NCBI RefSeq assembly: GCF_003634825.1
Contig: NZ_RBXD01000001.1
Span: forward strand, 1,510,501-1,574,500
Reading direction: 5' to 3'
Source of the DNA: Flavobacterium sp. 123
Lineage (GTDB): Bacteria; Bacteroidota; Bacteroidia; Flavobacteriales; Flavobacteriaceae
DNA: 64,000 bases
The translations under genes were made by a program, and so were the position numbers. The notes beneath the pieces are model-generated. The model saw nothing but the letters and a program-made list of their open reading frames with translations. It was not told the DNA's origin and made no database searches. Shown piece by piece: positions 1 to 8,908 of this stretch. Positions within the stretch are counted from its first letter, which is position 1. Every line of letters begins with the position of its first letter.

Positions 1-392
1 GGTGCAGTTGTCATAGCCGATCCCATGAATTCCCAATTAACAAGATCTTTTGAACGTCTGTAAAAAAAGTGCCCATGTCCATCCGTTGCATTTCCATAAG
101 AAGCATCCGTTTGGTACATGTAATAATACTCACCACATTTTTCAACAGAAGGGTCGTGTACGTTTGCCAAATTCCATTGTGAATTACTATTCCAAGAAGC
201 TATTGACGAATAATTGTCAGGATAGGTTGGCCCTGGAAAAGTAGGTGTTGGAGTTGGAGTAGGCGTTGGAGTAGGTGTTGGAGTAGGTGAAGGATCAGGT
301 TCTCCACCACTAGAACAACTACTAACAGACACAACTACTAACAGAATTGTTAGAAATAAAACTAATTTTGAAAGGAATCTTGGGTTTCTCAT
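1..392 (-). CDS. GH43-type arabinanase lipoprotein, C-terminus outside window
   Basis: This is the 5' part of a gene that runs off the left edge, so about 130 residues are visible. The start is ATG at 390-392, 13 bases after the GH51 stop. A lipoprotein signal ends at Cys26 (VSVSSC). It is followed by an eight-threonine Thr-Pro linker (about residues 36-51) that would hold the enzyme away from the membrane. The mature domain opens with NVHDPSV. The HDP motif (Asp80) is the usual catalytic base of family 43 endo-arabinanases and arabinofuranosidases, and a GEYYYMYQTD strand follows as in that family. As the last visible gene of the susC-susD-GH51 operon it probably cuts arabinan at the cell surface. 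The family is fairly sure; endo versus exo action cannot be decided from this fragment. Confidence 0.8.
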   Translation of the reverse strand, partial: MRNPRFLSKLVLFLTILLVVVSVSSCSSGGEPDPSPTPTPTPTPTPTPTPTFPGPTYPDNYSSIASWNSNSQWNLANVHDPSVEKCGEYYYMYQTDASYGNATDGHGHFFYRRSKDLVNWEFMGSAMTTA

Positions 393-405
393 TTTGAGTT
401 TTTTA

Positions 406-1953
406 TTATTTAGCTTCTAAAACTACAACAGAAAATGCAGGGATTGTGATCTCTAATTTCCCTTTTTTTATTTCAAAACCTTTGTAAACTGCAGGTTTGA
501 TTTTTGATGGATTGTCAAATGAATTGTGATCTTGTAGTTTTTGAGATGTTAAGATAGTAGCTGTAACATTTTTAACACCAAGTTCTTTTATGTCAATTTC
601 GATCTTATTTTCTTTTTTAGAGTCAATGTTTACTAAGGAAACATGAACTAATCCACTTTTATCTTTTGATGCCGAAGCAGATAAAGCAGGTAATGTTTTT
701 CCGTTATAGGTATATAAAGGAGAATTAATTGTCAAAGGCAATAATTGAGCGTCTTGATGTACGCTGTACATTTGCATAATGTGATAAGTAGGCGTTAAAA
801 TCATTTTTGCTTTGTCAGTAAGAATAACAGCTTGCAAAACATTAACACATTGTGCTAGATTCGCCATACGTAGCCTATTAGCATGATTATTAAAAATATT
901 AAGAGTTGCACCAGCTAAAACGGCATCTCTCATAGTATTTTGTTGGTATAAAAATCCAGGATTAGTTCCTTTTTCTACATCGTACCAACCTCCCCATTCA
1001 TCAACAACTAAAGCAATTTTTTGTTCAGGATCATATTTGTCCATAATCGCAGCGTGATTGGTTATAAGCTCATCCATTTTCAGCGCTTCTTTCATTGTAG
1101 CAAAATATTGATCTTCGGTAAAATCTACACCATCTCCTTTTTTGTTCCATTCTATTACTGAGTAATGGTGCATAGCAACACCACCAAGCATATTTCCAGG
1201 AATGTTTTTCATTAATGTTTCGGTCCAATTATAGTCTGCGTCACTTGCTCCAGAAGCAATACGCATTAATCCACCTGTGTTTTCCCAATCAGACATGAAT
1301 GTGGCATACTTTCTATATTCACCAGCATAATATTCTGGTTTCATATTACCACCGCAACCCCAAGCTTCATTGCCGATTCCCCAGATTTTTACTTTCCAAG
1401 GCTCCGCTTTTCCGTTTTTTTTACGTAGGTCGCTCATTGGGCTTTTACCTCCAAAGTTGGCGTATTGTACCCAGTCAGCAAGTTCTTGTACAGTACCACT
1501 ACCTACATTTCCAGAAAGGTATGGTTCTGCTCCAAGTAATTCACATAGGTTTAAGAAATCATGGGTTCCAAAACTATTGTCTTCAGTAGTTCCTCCCCAC
1601 CATTGATTTACTATTGTTGGTCTATTTTCTTTTGGACCAATACCATCTTTCCAGTGATAGGTGTCTGCAAAACAACCACCTGGCCATCTTAAATTTGGAA
1701 TTTTTAATTTTTTAAGCGCGTCAACAATGTCGTTACGCACGCCATTTGTATTAGGTATTTTTGAAGTGTCTCCAACAAAAAAACCACCATAAATAGACCT
1801 TCCTAAGTGTTCAGCAAAATGTCCGTAGATATTTTTATTAATAATAGGGGCGTTTGCAGTATTCTTTATAGAAAGTACTGTTGTTTCTTTTTGTGCAACA
1901 ATAGTTTGATTACAAAAAGTAAAAATAAATAAGATTAATAGTGCTTTTTTCAT
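406..1953 (-). CDS. GH51 alpha-L-arabinofuranosidase
   Basis: The 515-residue protein starts with a signal peptide (cut near residue 20, VAQK), so it acts in the periplasm or outside. It has the family 51 fold and motifs: NLRWPGGCFADTYHW near residue 87, acid/base Glu196 in WGIGNEAWG, and nucleophile Glu319 in VVDEWGGWY. The length is normal for the family. It removes terminal alpha-L-arabinofuranosyl groups from arabinan or arabinoxylan side chains. It lies between susD (91 bases upstream) and the GH43 gene (13 bases downstream) on one strand, so all are probably one transcript. A strong hairpin sits in the gap to susD. The shared AraR sites upstream of susC support arabinose as the released sugar. 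Exact linkage preference is inference. Confidence 0.92.
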   Translation of the reverse strand: MKKALLILFIFTFCNQTIVAQKETTVLSIKNTANAPIINKNIYGHFAEHLGRSIYGGFFVGDTSKIPNTNGVRNDIVDALKKLKIPNLRWPGGCFADTYHWKDGIGPKENRPTIVNQWWGGTTEDNSFGTHDFLNLCELLGAEPYLSGNVGSGTVQELADWVQYANFGGKSPMSDLRKKNGKAEPWKVKIWGIGNEAWGCGGNMKPEYYAGEYRKYATFMSDWENTGGLMRIASGASDADYNWTETLMKNIPGNMLGGVAMHHYSVIEWNKKGDGVDFTEDQYFATMKEALKMDELITNHAAIMDKYDPEQKIALVVDEWGGWYDVEKGTNPGFLYQQNTMRDAVLAGATLNIFNNHANRLRMANLAQCVNVLQAVILTDKAKMILTPTYHIMQMYSVHQDAQLLPLTINSPLYTYNGKTLPALSASASKDKSGLVHVSLVNIDSKKENKIEIDIKELGVKNVTATILTSQKLQDHNSFDNPSKIKPAVYKGFEIKKGKLEITIPAFSVVVLEAK

Positions 1954-1969
1954 GGTGTCTTTAAGTTAT

Positions 1970-2012
1970 AATATCACGTGGTAAGCTTATAATAAACTTA
2001 CCACATGATATT
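1970..2012 (-). promoter_or_regulatory. Intercistronic 16-bp hairpin between susD and GH51
   Basis: Two 16-base arms (1970-1985 and 1997-2012) are complementary with one mismatch, around an 11-base loop. On the transcribed strand the stem is not followed by a U-run, so it does not look like a simple intrinsic terminator. It lies just after the susD stop and ends 17 bases before the GH51 start. An RNA stem here would be expected to protect the susC-susD message or reduce read-through into the enzyme genes. That role is inference. Confidence 0.7.
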
Positions 2013-2044
2013 AAAAAATTTAACTAAATCAGGTAAAAAATATA

Positions 2045-3607
2045 TTAATAACCTGGATTTTGAACTGTTCCAGGGTTATTGTCCATTTCTAATTGTGGGA
2101 TTGGGAAAAATTCACGTCCAGCTGCATAAGAGTTAAACTCCACATCTCTAGTTTTTAACCAAGCCAATTTTGTTGGGTTTTCTAACCATCCCCATCTGCG
2201 AATATCATCAAAACGATGTCCTTCAAGAGGGAATTCTAAGAATCTTTCATGACCTATTTGCTCTCTCATGCCTTCTTGAGTTAAGCCTGGTTTTGCTGTA
2301 GCTAAGTTAGGCAAACCTACGCGATCTCTAACCATTTGGATATAAGTATAAGCACCTGGTGTATCACCTGTTTCGTTTAAACATTCAGCATACATTAACA
2401 AGATATCAGAATATCTTAATAAACGCTCGTTTATACCAGAACGCCAGTCAAACTCATTCGCATAGTTACCATCAGAGTTTTCATATTTTCTACAAAATAA
2501 ATCATTTAAATCTCCTGGGTTAGCAGCATAGAATGAAGCGAAATTTTGTCCGTAAAGTTGCATTCCTCCAGGTTTATTGTAGAACATAGTAGCATCTAAA
2601 CGAGGATCTACGTCACCAGTTGTTGTTAACTCATCATGAAATTCATTAAATAAAGTCCATGTTGGTTGAACGTCTGTCCATCCAAAAGCTCTTGGCGCAT
2701 AAGTAATTGCTCTTGCTGAAGTTTTCCCCCAACCAGAAGCCGGAGCACCACCCCAACCTAAGTCAACACCGCCAGCACTTCTACTGAATTGAACTTCAAA
2801 TAGAGACTCTGAATTGTTTTCATTTGTATCCGTAAAATTATCACGGTAATTAGACACTAAAGAGTAAACGCCTAAATCAATAACTTGTTTGAATGCTACT
2901 TTTGCATTTGCAAAATCTTTAGTAAATAAGTACGCTTTACCTAAATATCCTAAAGCGGCTCCTTTTGTAGCTCTTCCTTTTTGGTTTGCATCTAAACCTG
3001 TAATATTTGTATAAGAAGCAGGAAGTAATTCGGCTGCTGCTTTAAAATCAGCAATAACTTGAGCCCAACCTTCTTCTTGAGTTTTTTGTGGATTATATAC
3101 AGTGATTTCTGTAGGTAATGGCACATTTTTGAACATGTTTACTGCATGGAATAAATACAAACCTCTTAAGAAATAAGCTTGTCCTAAGATTCTGTTTTTA
3201 AGTCCAGCATCTTCCATTTCTATGTTAGGAACATTTGTTAAAACTTGATTAGCACGGTAAATACCTTGGTAATATGTTTCAAAAGCCCAACCATAAATAG
3301 CCGCATTAGAAACATTTGAGTTAAAACGTCCCACATTGTACATGGCATCCCAAGGGCTGTTACTTCTAGTGTCGTCTCCTTTTAAGTCTAATAATAATGG
3401 AGTACTTCTCATGTACGTACCATCAGTAAGTAAACTTCCATATGCTGCATTCACACCTTCGATGGCGTCTTGATCTGTTTTCCAGAATGAATCCACTGCG
3501 TCTTGATTAGGATCAACTTGAACTAAATCTTCATTATTAACACAACTCGTAAGTACAACAGAGAGTGAGAAGAAAACAGTTAGATAATTAAATATTTTAT
3601 ATTTCAT
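2045..3607 (-). CDS. SusD/RagB-family surface glycan-binding lipoprotein
   Basis: The 520-residue protein has a lipoprotein signal ending at Cys22 (VVLTSC). It has the usual SusD layout: an N-terminal part with helical TPR-like pairs (AYFLRGLYLFHAVNMF, GKAYLFTKDFANAKVAFKQVIDLG) and a C-terminal part with ERLLRYSDILLMYAECLNETGD and the late RGREFFPIP-like stretch (AAGREFFPIP). SusD proteins sit on the outer face of the outer membrane, cap the SusC barrel and hand it oligosaccharides. The gene directly follows susC (30-base gap) and is followed by arabinan-degrading enzymes, so arabino-oligosaccharides are the likely ligand. The family call is firm; the ligand is inferred from context. Confidence 0.93.
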   Translation of the reverse strand: MKYKIFNYLTVFFSLSVVLTSCVNNEDLVQVDPNQDAVDSFWKTDQDAIEGVNAAYGSLLTDGTYMRSTPLLLDLKGDDTRSNSPWDAMYNVGRFNSNVSNAAIYGWAFETYYQGIYRANQVLTNVPNIEMEDAGLKNRILGQAYFLRGLYLFHAVNMFKNVPLPTEITVYNPQKTQEEGWAQVIADFKAAAELLPASYTNITGLDANQKGRATKGAALGYLGKAYLFTKDFANAKVAFKQVIDLGVYSLVSNYRDNFTDTNENNSESLFEVQFSRSAGGVDLGWGGAPASGWGKTSARAITYAPRAFGWTDVQPTWTLFNEFHDELTTTGDVDPRLDATMFYNKPGGMQLYGQNFASFYAANPGDLNDLFCRKYENSDGNYANEFDWRSGINERLLRYSDILLMYAECLNETGDTPGAYTYIQMVRDRVGLPNLATAKPGLTQEGMREQIGHERFLEFPLEGHRFDDIRRWGWLENPTKLAWLKTRDVEFNSYAAGREFFPIPQLEMDNNPGTVQNPGY

Positions 3608-3637
3608 TTTGATTCGTTTTTAATTGGTTAACTAATT

Positions 3638-6600
3638 TTAGAAATTCACTTCAAGTCCTAAAGAGAAAGTTCTAGGATTTGGGAATGAACCACCGTCATA
3701 TCCTCTAGAGAATAATCCGTCATTGCTGTTAAAATCAGGATCGTAACCTTTGTATTTGCTGATTATTAAAAGGTTTTGACCATTTACATATACTCTCGCT
3801 TTTTGAATAAAACTTTTTTCTGAAACTGGGATTTCATATCCAATTTCCATTGTTTGAAGTTTTATGTAATCACCACTTTCAACAAATCTATTAGAATCTC
3901 TTCCGTTTGCATTAGGATCACCAATGATAGGGCGAGGAACATTTGTATCAGTATTTGTAGGTGTCCAGTAATCAAGCATATCTGTACTGTGGTTTCCATA
4001 TTGTCCACCCATTAAGTTACGGTACATTGCATTGAATACTTTGTTTCCGCCACTTCCTTGCCAAAACATAGAGAAATTCCAGTTTTTGTATGAACTATTG
4101 AAGTTTAAACCGTAGCTATATTTAGGTATTGTAACTCCTTGATACGTTCTGTCAAGATCACTAATTTTACCATCACCGTTGATGTCTTTGAATCTGATAT
4201 CTCCAATTCCAGCGTTTGTTTGTGTAGGAGCTGCAGCAATTTCTCCAGCATTTTGGAAAATACCATCTGTTTCGTAAGCGTAAATTTCACCTATTGATCT
4301 TCCAACTTCTGTTTTTGAAGCTGCACCATAGATTGGGTTTCCGTCAAGTCCAATTTGCAATACTTTGTTTTTCAATGTTCCAACGTTTGCAGAAATACTA
4401 TACTTGAATGCATTTTTGTTATTGTTATAAGTAGCTGCTAACTCTAAACCATTATTTCTAACAGCACCAGCATTAGTAGTTACACTAGCAGGGAAAGCAC
4501 CTGTTGAAAATGGAAGTGGAACTCCAATTAAAAGGTCTGTAGATTTTTTTACATAATACTCTGCAGATAATTGCAAGTCATTATTAAACAATCCTACCTC
4601 AAGAGCTACGTTGCTTGTTTGAGTTTCTTCCCAGTGTACATTTGGATCTAAAGCACTAACCACAGTTGTTCCTGGAGCAAGAGCATTATTGAAATCATAA
4701 CCAGCGAAACTATTAATTGTAGTTGCAAAAAAGTAAGTTGGTATAGTGTTATTTCCTAATATTCCATAACCACCTCTAAGCTTAACATTGCTTACCCATT
4801 CTGGTAAGTGAATGAATTTTTCATTGCTAATTTTCCAAGCACCTGAAAAGGAATAAAAATTACCCTTATTAAATTTTTGGCTAAAAAGAGACGTTTTATC
4901 TTGTCTAAAGTTAGCAGTAAACAAGTAACGATCATCATAAGCGTAATTAATTCTGCTCAAATAAGATGCACCAGTAATTGTGTTTTCATATTCTCCAGCA
5001 CTCTTAGCATCAGCATATTCTAAGTGGCTGATTTCTCCTGGTAGGTAACCAACACCTCTAGACCAGTGGTTGTAATTATCACTTCTTTCTTGTACCCAAC
5101 CAGCTAAAGCATCAATTTTATGTTTATCAATATTTAATGAGTAAGTCAATAAGTTATTAAGGAAAGTTCTTGATTGACTTCCAGTAGATACGTCTAATGA
5201 AGCTTCGTCATTAGTAGTAATATAGTACCATCCTAAATCACTTGGCGGTACAAATTTTCTGTTTTGCCAATCTAAACGGTCATAACTTGCGTCTAATTTG
5301 TATTTTAAACCTGGTACAATTTCATATTCACCCCAGATATCACCAATAAAACGATTTCTTTTTCCGTTGTTAGTTATTAAGTTGTTATATCCAATAACGT
5401 TCATTGAAATAGCTCTTTGCGTTAAGTTAGTTGTTCCTCCGTATCCACCTAATCTGTTCGCATCGTATACAGGCATTGTAGGAATTGCACCTAATAAATC
5501 ACTTATCGGTGATTCACCCGCATTATATTCATTAAAGTTCTCTTTGTCAGATTGAGTAAATCCTATTTTAGAACCATATTTAAAGTTTCCTTTTTTACCT
5601 GTTAAATTTAAGGTAGTAGAAAGTCTTTCATAATTTTGAGGCGAATTAATATAGCCACTGTTTTTGAAATAATCAATATTCATGTTGTAGCCTAAATTTT
5701 CAGCTCCACCACTAAATGTTAACGAATGGTTTTGTATTACACCAGTTTCGAAAGCAGCATTTTGCCAATTCGTATCTACATTATTGATAAAAAGCGGATT
5801 AGAAGCATCATTACCAGGAGCTATAGTTAATCCAGCATTTGCTTCAGCTGCACTTGTAATATTTTGGTATCCAACTCTATCGGTAAGAGACCATTTTTTA
5901 GCTACATTTTGAACTCCAAAAAGCGATTTGTATTTGATATCAAATTTACCAGCTTTTCCTTTTTTAGTAGTAATAATGATTACACCATTTGCACCACGAA
6001 CTCCATAAATAGCTGCAGAAGAGGCATCTTTTAATACTTGCATAGACTCGATTTCACCAGTAGCAAAATCATAAGGGCTGTCCACAATCATTCCGTCAAT
6101 TACAAATAAAGGATTGTTGTTACTGAATGAGTTGATACCTCTAATTTTGATATTAACAAATCCACCAGGCTCTCCAGATGATTGTACTGTTACACCAGGA
6201 ACTTGTCCTTGTAACATTTTTGCAGCATCATAAGTTACGGTCTTTTTAGCATTGTCCATATTTACAACACTTATCGAACCAGTAAGGTCTGATTTCTTTT
6301 GCGTACCATATCCCACAACAACAACTTCGTCAAGCGCAGTTAAGTCGTCTTTTAATGAAATATTGATTTTAGTTTGGTTTCCAACTTGAACTTCTTGATT
6401 AGCTGAACCAACATACGAAAAAACAAGTACGTCTCCAGAAGAAGCTTTTATTGAATAATCACCATCTAAACCAGTTACAGTTACATTATTTGTTCCTTTT
6501 ACTAAAACATTTACACCAGGTAAAGGCATTGCATCTTTAGCTGAAGTAACAATACCTGTAATAGTCTTGTTATTTTGGGCAAATACACTGTAAGAGGAAA

Positions 6601-6685
6601 TTAGCATAACTACTAATGCTAGTAGCCATTCTTTTTTTGGCAATAAAAAATTGCAATAAAGAAATAATCGGTGGTTTGTTTTCAT
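3638..6685 (-). CDS. SusC/RagA-family TonB-dependent glycan transporter
   Basis: The 1015-residue outer-membrane receptor has a signal peptide (to about residue 37, SVFAQ). A CarboxypepD_reg-like domain follows (about 40-115, ITGIVTSAKDAMPLPGVNVLVKG), then a TonB box region (DEVVVVGYGTQKK, about 119-131), a plug (IRGINSFSNNNPLFVIDG) and a long beta-barrel ending in an aromatic strand (FSLGLEVNF). It imports oligosaccharides with SusD using TonB energy. It is the first gene of the arabinan operon. Two AraR-type inverted repeats lie upstream at 6710-6728 and 6809-6827, so arabinose release of repression is likely. The start is supported by the signal peptide, although the N-terminus before LLALVVM is unusually long. 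Confidence 0.95.
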   Translation of the reverse strand: MKTNHRLFLYCNFLLPKKEWLLALVVMLISSYSVFAQNNKTITGIVTSAKDAMPLPGVNVLVKGTNNVTVTGLDGDYSIKASSGDVLVFSYVGSANQEVQVGNQTKINISLKDDLTALDEVVVVGYGTQKKSDLTGSISVVNMDNAKKTVTYDAAKMLQGQVPGVTVQSSGEPGGFVNIKIRGINSFSNNNPLFVIDGMIVDSPYDFATGEIESMQVLKDASSAAIYGVRGANGVIIITTKKGKAGKFDIKYKSLFGVQNVAKKWSLTDRVGYQNITSAAEANAGLTIAPGNDASNPLFINNVDTNWQNAAFETGVIQNHSLTFSGGAENLGYNMNIDYFKNSGYINSPQNYERLSTTLNLTGKKGNFKYGSKIGFTQSDKENFNEYNAGESPISDLLGAIPTMPVYDANRLGGYGGTTNLTQRAISMNVIGYNNLITNNGKRNRFIGDIWGEYEIVPGLKYKLDASYDRLDWQNRKFVPPSDLGWYYITTNDEASLDVSTGSQSRTFLNNLLTYSLNIDKHKIDALAGWVQERSDNYNHWSRGVGYLPGEISHLEYADAKSAGEYENTITGASYLSRINYAYDDRYLFTANFRQDKTSLFSQKFNKGNFYSFSGAWKISNEKFIHLPEWVSNVKLRGGYGILGNNTIPTYFFATTINSFAGYDFNNALAPGTTVVSALDPNVHWEETQTSNVALEVGLFNNDLQLSAEYYVKKSTDLLIGVPLPFSTGAFPASVTTNAGAVRNNGLELAATYNNNKNAFKYSISANVGTLKNKVLQIGLDGNPIYGAASKTEVGRSIGEIYAYETDGIFQNAGEIAAAPTQTNAGIGDIRFKDINGDGKISDLDRTYQGVTIPKYSYGLNFNSSYKNWNFSMFWQGSGGNKVFNAMYRNLMGGQYGNHSTDMLDYWTPTNTDTNVPRPIIGDPNANGRDSNRFVESGDYIKLQTMEIGYEIPVSEKSFIQKARVYVNGQNLLIISKYKGYDPDFNSNDGLFSRGYDGGSFPNPRTFSLGLEVNF

Positions 6686-6709
6686 TCTCTTTTTATTTAG
6701 GTTAATTAT

Positions 6710-6728
6710 AAGTGTGTGTTTTACATTT
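6710..6728. promoter_or_regulatory. Putative AraR operator 1 upstream of susC
   Basis: AAGTGTG-N5-TACATTT is a 7+5+7 inverted repeat with the same spacing as the perfect copy at 22872-22890. It lies 25 bases before the susC start, inside the probable leader or start site, which fits repression. It continues into GTAAA, as does the symporter site. Confidence 0.65.
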
Positions 6729-6808
6729 GTAAATTTAATTAAAAAAAATCCACAAAAACAAATTAATATCTTAAAAAAAGGAGCTTAAAAAAATACATCT
6801 TACAAATT

Positions 6809-6827
6809 AAGTGTGAATTTAACATTT
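6809..6827. promoter_or_regulatory. Putative AraR operator 2 upstream of susC
   Basis: AAGTGTG-N5-AACATTT has the same left arm as operator 1 and one change in the right arm. It begins exactly 99 bases from operator 1, so the two could act together or by looping. It is weaker than the other sites. Confidence 0.5.
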
Positions 6828-7260
6828 AAAAATTGTGCTTTTTTTAAAAAACACGGCTGTTTTGTCTTTTTTTTGGTTAAAAAGAATGTATTTGAATAAA
6901 AAAACAGTTATTTCCATAAAAACAATGAATTCTAATTTTTTTATTTTTTTTTAAATTTATGGTTAAAATTCCACTCAAATTAGGCTAAAAATCACCTTTT
7001 GATTTTTTATTTTGTAGTAAAAAAGAGATAATTTATGTTAATTTCAAACGTTTTCGAATGTTAAAAACGCTTAAAAAGGGTTTTGATTTAAAATAATCAT
7101 CTTTGTTTTGGAATTTCTATCAAATTTAGATTCCAATTCGGTATTACTGATAATTTAAATATATTGATGTCTTTTTTATGAAATGAATAGGCTAAATATT
7201 CTTTTTAATTAAGCCCTCAAAAGGCTGGGTAAGATTGAATTTGTAGTTTGCAAGTTTACT

Positions 7261-7279
7261 AAGTGTAAAAACTACATTA
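7261..7279. promoter_or_regulatory. Putative AraR operator upstream of araR
   Basis: AAGTGTA-N5-TACATTA differs from the perfect symporter site at only two arm positions. It lies 57 bases before the araR start, suggesting that AraR controls its own gene. Confidence 0.6.
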
Positions 7280-7336
7280 ATTAATTATGTATTTTTTGTG
7301 AAAGTTGCTATATTTACCCTGAAAAAATAAGATAGG

Positions 7337-8026
7337 ATGTTAAATAATTATAGTTCGGCAGATAAAGTTTTATTGGCTGTAGATTGTATCATTTTTGGTT
7401 TTGATAATGAAGGATTAAAAATTCTTTTGATTAAAAGGGATTTTGAACCTGAAAAAGGGAAGTGGTCTTTGATAGGAGGATTTCTTAAAAAAGAAGAGGT
7501 ATTAGATACTGCCGCAATTAGGATTTTGAATCGATACACCGGTCTTCAAGATATTTATATGGAACAATTATATACGTATAGTGAAATAGATCGTGATCCA
7601 GTTGAAAGAACAATTTCGGTTGCTTATTACGCATTAATTAATATTGAAAATCATAATGCGGAATTAATTAAAAATTATCACGCACAATGGTTTAGTGTTC
7701 CAGATGCACCAAAATTAATTTTTGACCACAACAGCATGTTGGATCATGCCATCAGAAGATTGCGTTATAGAACTTCTATTAAACCTGTTGGTTTTGAACT
7801 TTTGCCTGAAAAATTTACAATGCGTCAATTACTAGAATTGTATGAAGCTATATTGAGTAAAGAATTAGACAAACGAAATTTTATAAGTAAAATAAATTCT
7901 CTAGATATTTTAATAAAACTAGACGAAAAAGACATGTTGTCCTCTAGAAAAGGGTCTTATCTGTATACGTTTGACAAAGAAAAATACGATGCAAAATTGT
8001 TGAATGATTTTGTTTTGAACTTATAG
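7337..8026 (+). CDS. araR: AraR-type transcriptional regulator (Nudix-like sensor plus winged helix)
   Basis: The 229-residue protein has an N-terminal Nudix-fold domain (about 8-145) and a C-terminal winged-helix domain (about 150-229, FTMRQLLELYEAILSKELDKRNF). The Nudix box is degenerate: the frame G-x5-E-x7-R is kept, but the catalytic REUxEE is RILNRY, so hydrolysis is unlikely. This design matches the Bacteroides AraR family, in which a Nudix-like domain senses L-arabinose and arabinose releases the repressor from DNA. Its own promoter, susC, transketolase and the sodium/sugar symporter all carry a shared inverted repeat. The gene is monocistronic with a terminator at 8051-8089. Assignment to arabinose rests on the family and on the neighbouring arabinan enzymes. 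Confidence 0.85.
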   Translation: MLNNYSSADKVLLAVDCIIFGFDNEGLKILLIKRDFEPEKGKWSLIGGFLKKEEVLDTAAIRILNRYTGLQDIYMEQLYTYSEIDRDPVERTISVAYYALINIENHNAELIKNYHAQWFSVPDAPKLIFDHNSMLDHAIRRLRYRTSIKPVGFELLPEKFTMRQLLELYEAILSKELDKRNFISKINSLDILIKLDEKDMLSSRKGSYLYTFDKEKYDAKLLNDFVLNL

Positions 8027-8050
8027 TTAAGAACTAGAGTTATAACTAAT

Positions 8051-8089
8051 AAAAAAGGAAGCTTCTTAAAATGAGGCTTCCTTTTTTTT
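8051..8089 (+). terminator. Intrinsic terminator after araR
   Basis: A GGAAGC/GCTTCC stem extended by A-T pairs, with a short AT-rich loop and a run of eight T residues, lies 25 bases after the araR stop. The A-run on the left could also let it work in the other direction. Confidence 0.8.
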
Positions 8090-8223
8090 ACAAACTAACT
8101 AAACTAACTTTAATGAAAAACTATTCTTCACTCTTTGATTGACTACAATTTCAATGATTTTCAGAATAGTTTATAATATATTGACTGCTGAAAAATGGCA
8201 ACAGCAGTCTTAAAATGTTTATT

Positions 8224-8880
8224 CTAGCTATTTCCTTTGTTGTAATCCGCTAAGAAAGTAGCCAGACCACTATCCGTAAGTGGGTGTTTCATCAAACCTT
8301 CAATTGCGCTTAATGGTCCAGTAATTACATCAGCTCCAATTTTTGCACAATTCAAAATATGCATGACGTGACGAACTGAAGCAGCCAGAATTTGTGTTTC
8401 AAAACCATAGTTGTCGTAAATCAATCGAATCTCTTCAATTAAAGCCATTCCGTCTGTAGAAATATCATCTAATCTTCCGATGAAAGGGGATACATAAGTA
8501 GCTCCAGCTTTTGCAGCTAGTAATGCTTGACCAGCTGAAAATACCAATGTGCAATTCGTTCTGATTCCTTTATCCGAAAAATATTTTATAGCTTTTATTC
8601 CTTCTTTGATCATTGGGATTTTCACTACAATTTGTGGATGTAAAGCAGCAAGTTTTTCACCTTCGGCAATCATTCCTGCTAAATCTGTAGAAATAACTTC
8701 GGCACTTACATCACCATCTACTAATTCACATATTTTCACATAATGAGCAATAATATTATCAGCTCCTGTAATTCCTTCTTTTGCCATTAGCGATGGATTT
8801 GTAGTAACTCCATCAAGAATTCCTAAATCATTTGCTTCTTTTATATCTTTTAAATTTGCAGTATCTATAAAAAATTTCAT
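8224..8880 (-). CDS. tal: Transaldolase, small TalC/MipB type
   Basis: The 218-residue protein is a TIM-barrel class I aldolase. The Schiff-base lysine is Lys87 in IVVKIPM, and the N-terminal KFFIDTANL and VTTNPS motifs are typical. This small family includes both fructose-6-phosphate aldolase and true transaldolase. Here the deciding positions are Glu61 (SAEVIST) and Phe133 (SPFIGR), which are transaldolase-like, whereas the aldolase has Gln and Tyr. It would move the dihydroxyacetone unit between sedoheptulose 7-phosphate and glyceraldehyde 3-phosphate. It follows transketolase by 28 bases in a probable two-gene unit under an AraR-type site, so it handles pentose phosphates from arabinose. 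Confidence 0.88.
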   Translation of the reverse strand: MKFFIDTANLKDIKEANDLGILDGVTTNPSLMAKEGITGADNIIAHYVKICELVDGDVSAEVISTDLAGMIAEGEKLAALHPQIVVKIPMIKEGIKAIKYFSDKGIRTNCTLVFSAGQALLAAKAGATYVSPFIGRLDDISTDGMALIEEIRLIYDNYGFETQILAASVRHVMHILNCAKIGADVITGPLSAIEGLMKHPLTDSGLATFLADYNKGNS

Positions 8881-8908
8881 CTTTTTATTATTTATATTAG
8901 GGGTTAAT

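Larger units (their letters stand above)
6686..7336. other. 651-bp divergent intergenic region, susC / araR
   Basis: No gene is visible here. The stretch is very AT-rich with many A and T runs. It contains three copies of the 19-bp AraR-type inverted repeat, two near susC and one near araR, and no clear ORF. A word AAACGTTTTCG at 7046-7056 also occurs at 27639-27649, but I see no further support for it as an operator. Confidence 0.7.

Noticed and set aside
7046..7056. AAACGTTTTCG, also at 27639-27649, as a shared operator
   Set aside because: Only two copies, not placed consistently relative to promoters, and the word is partly an AT-rich palindrome expected by chance.
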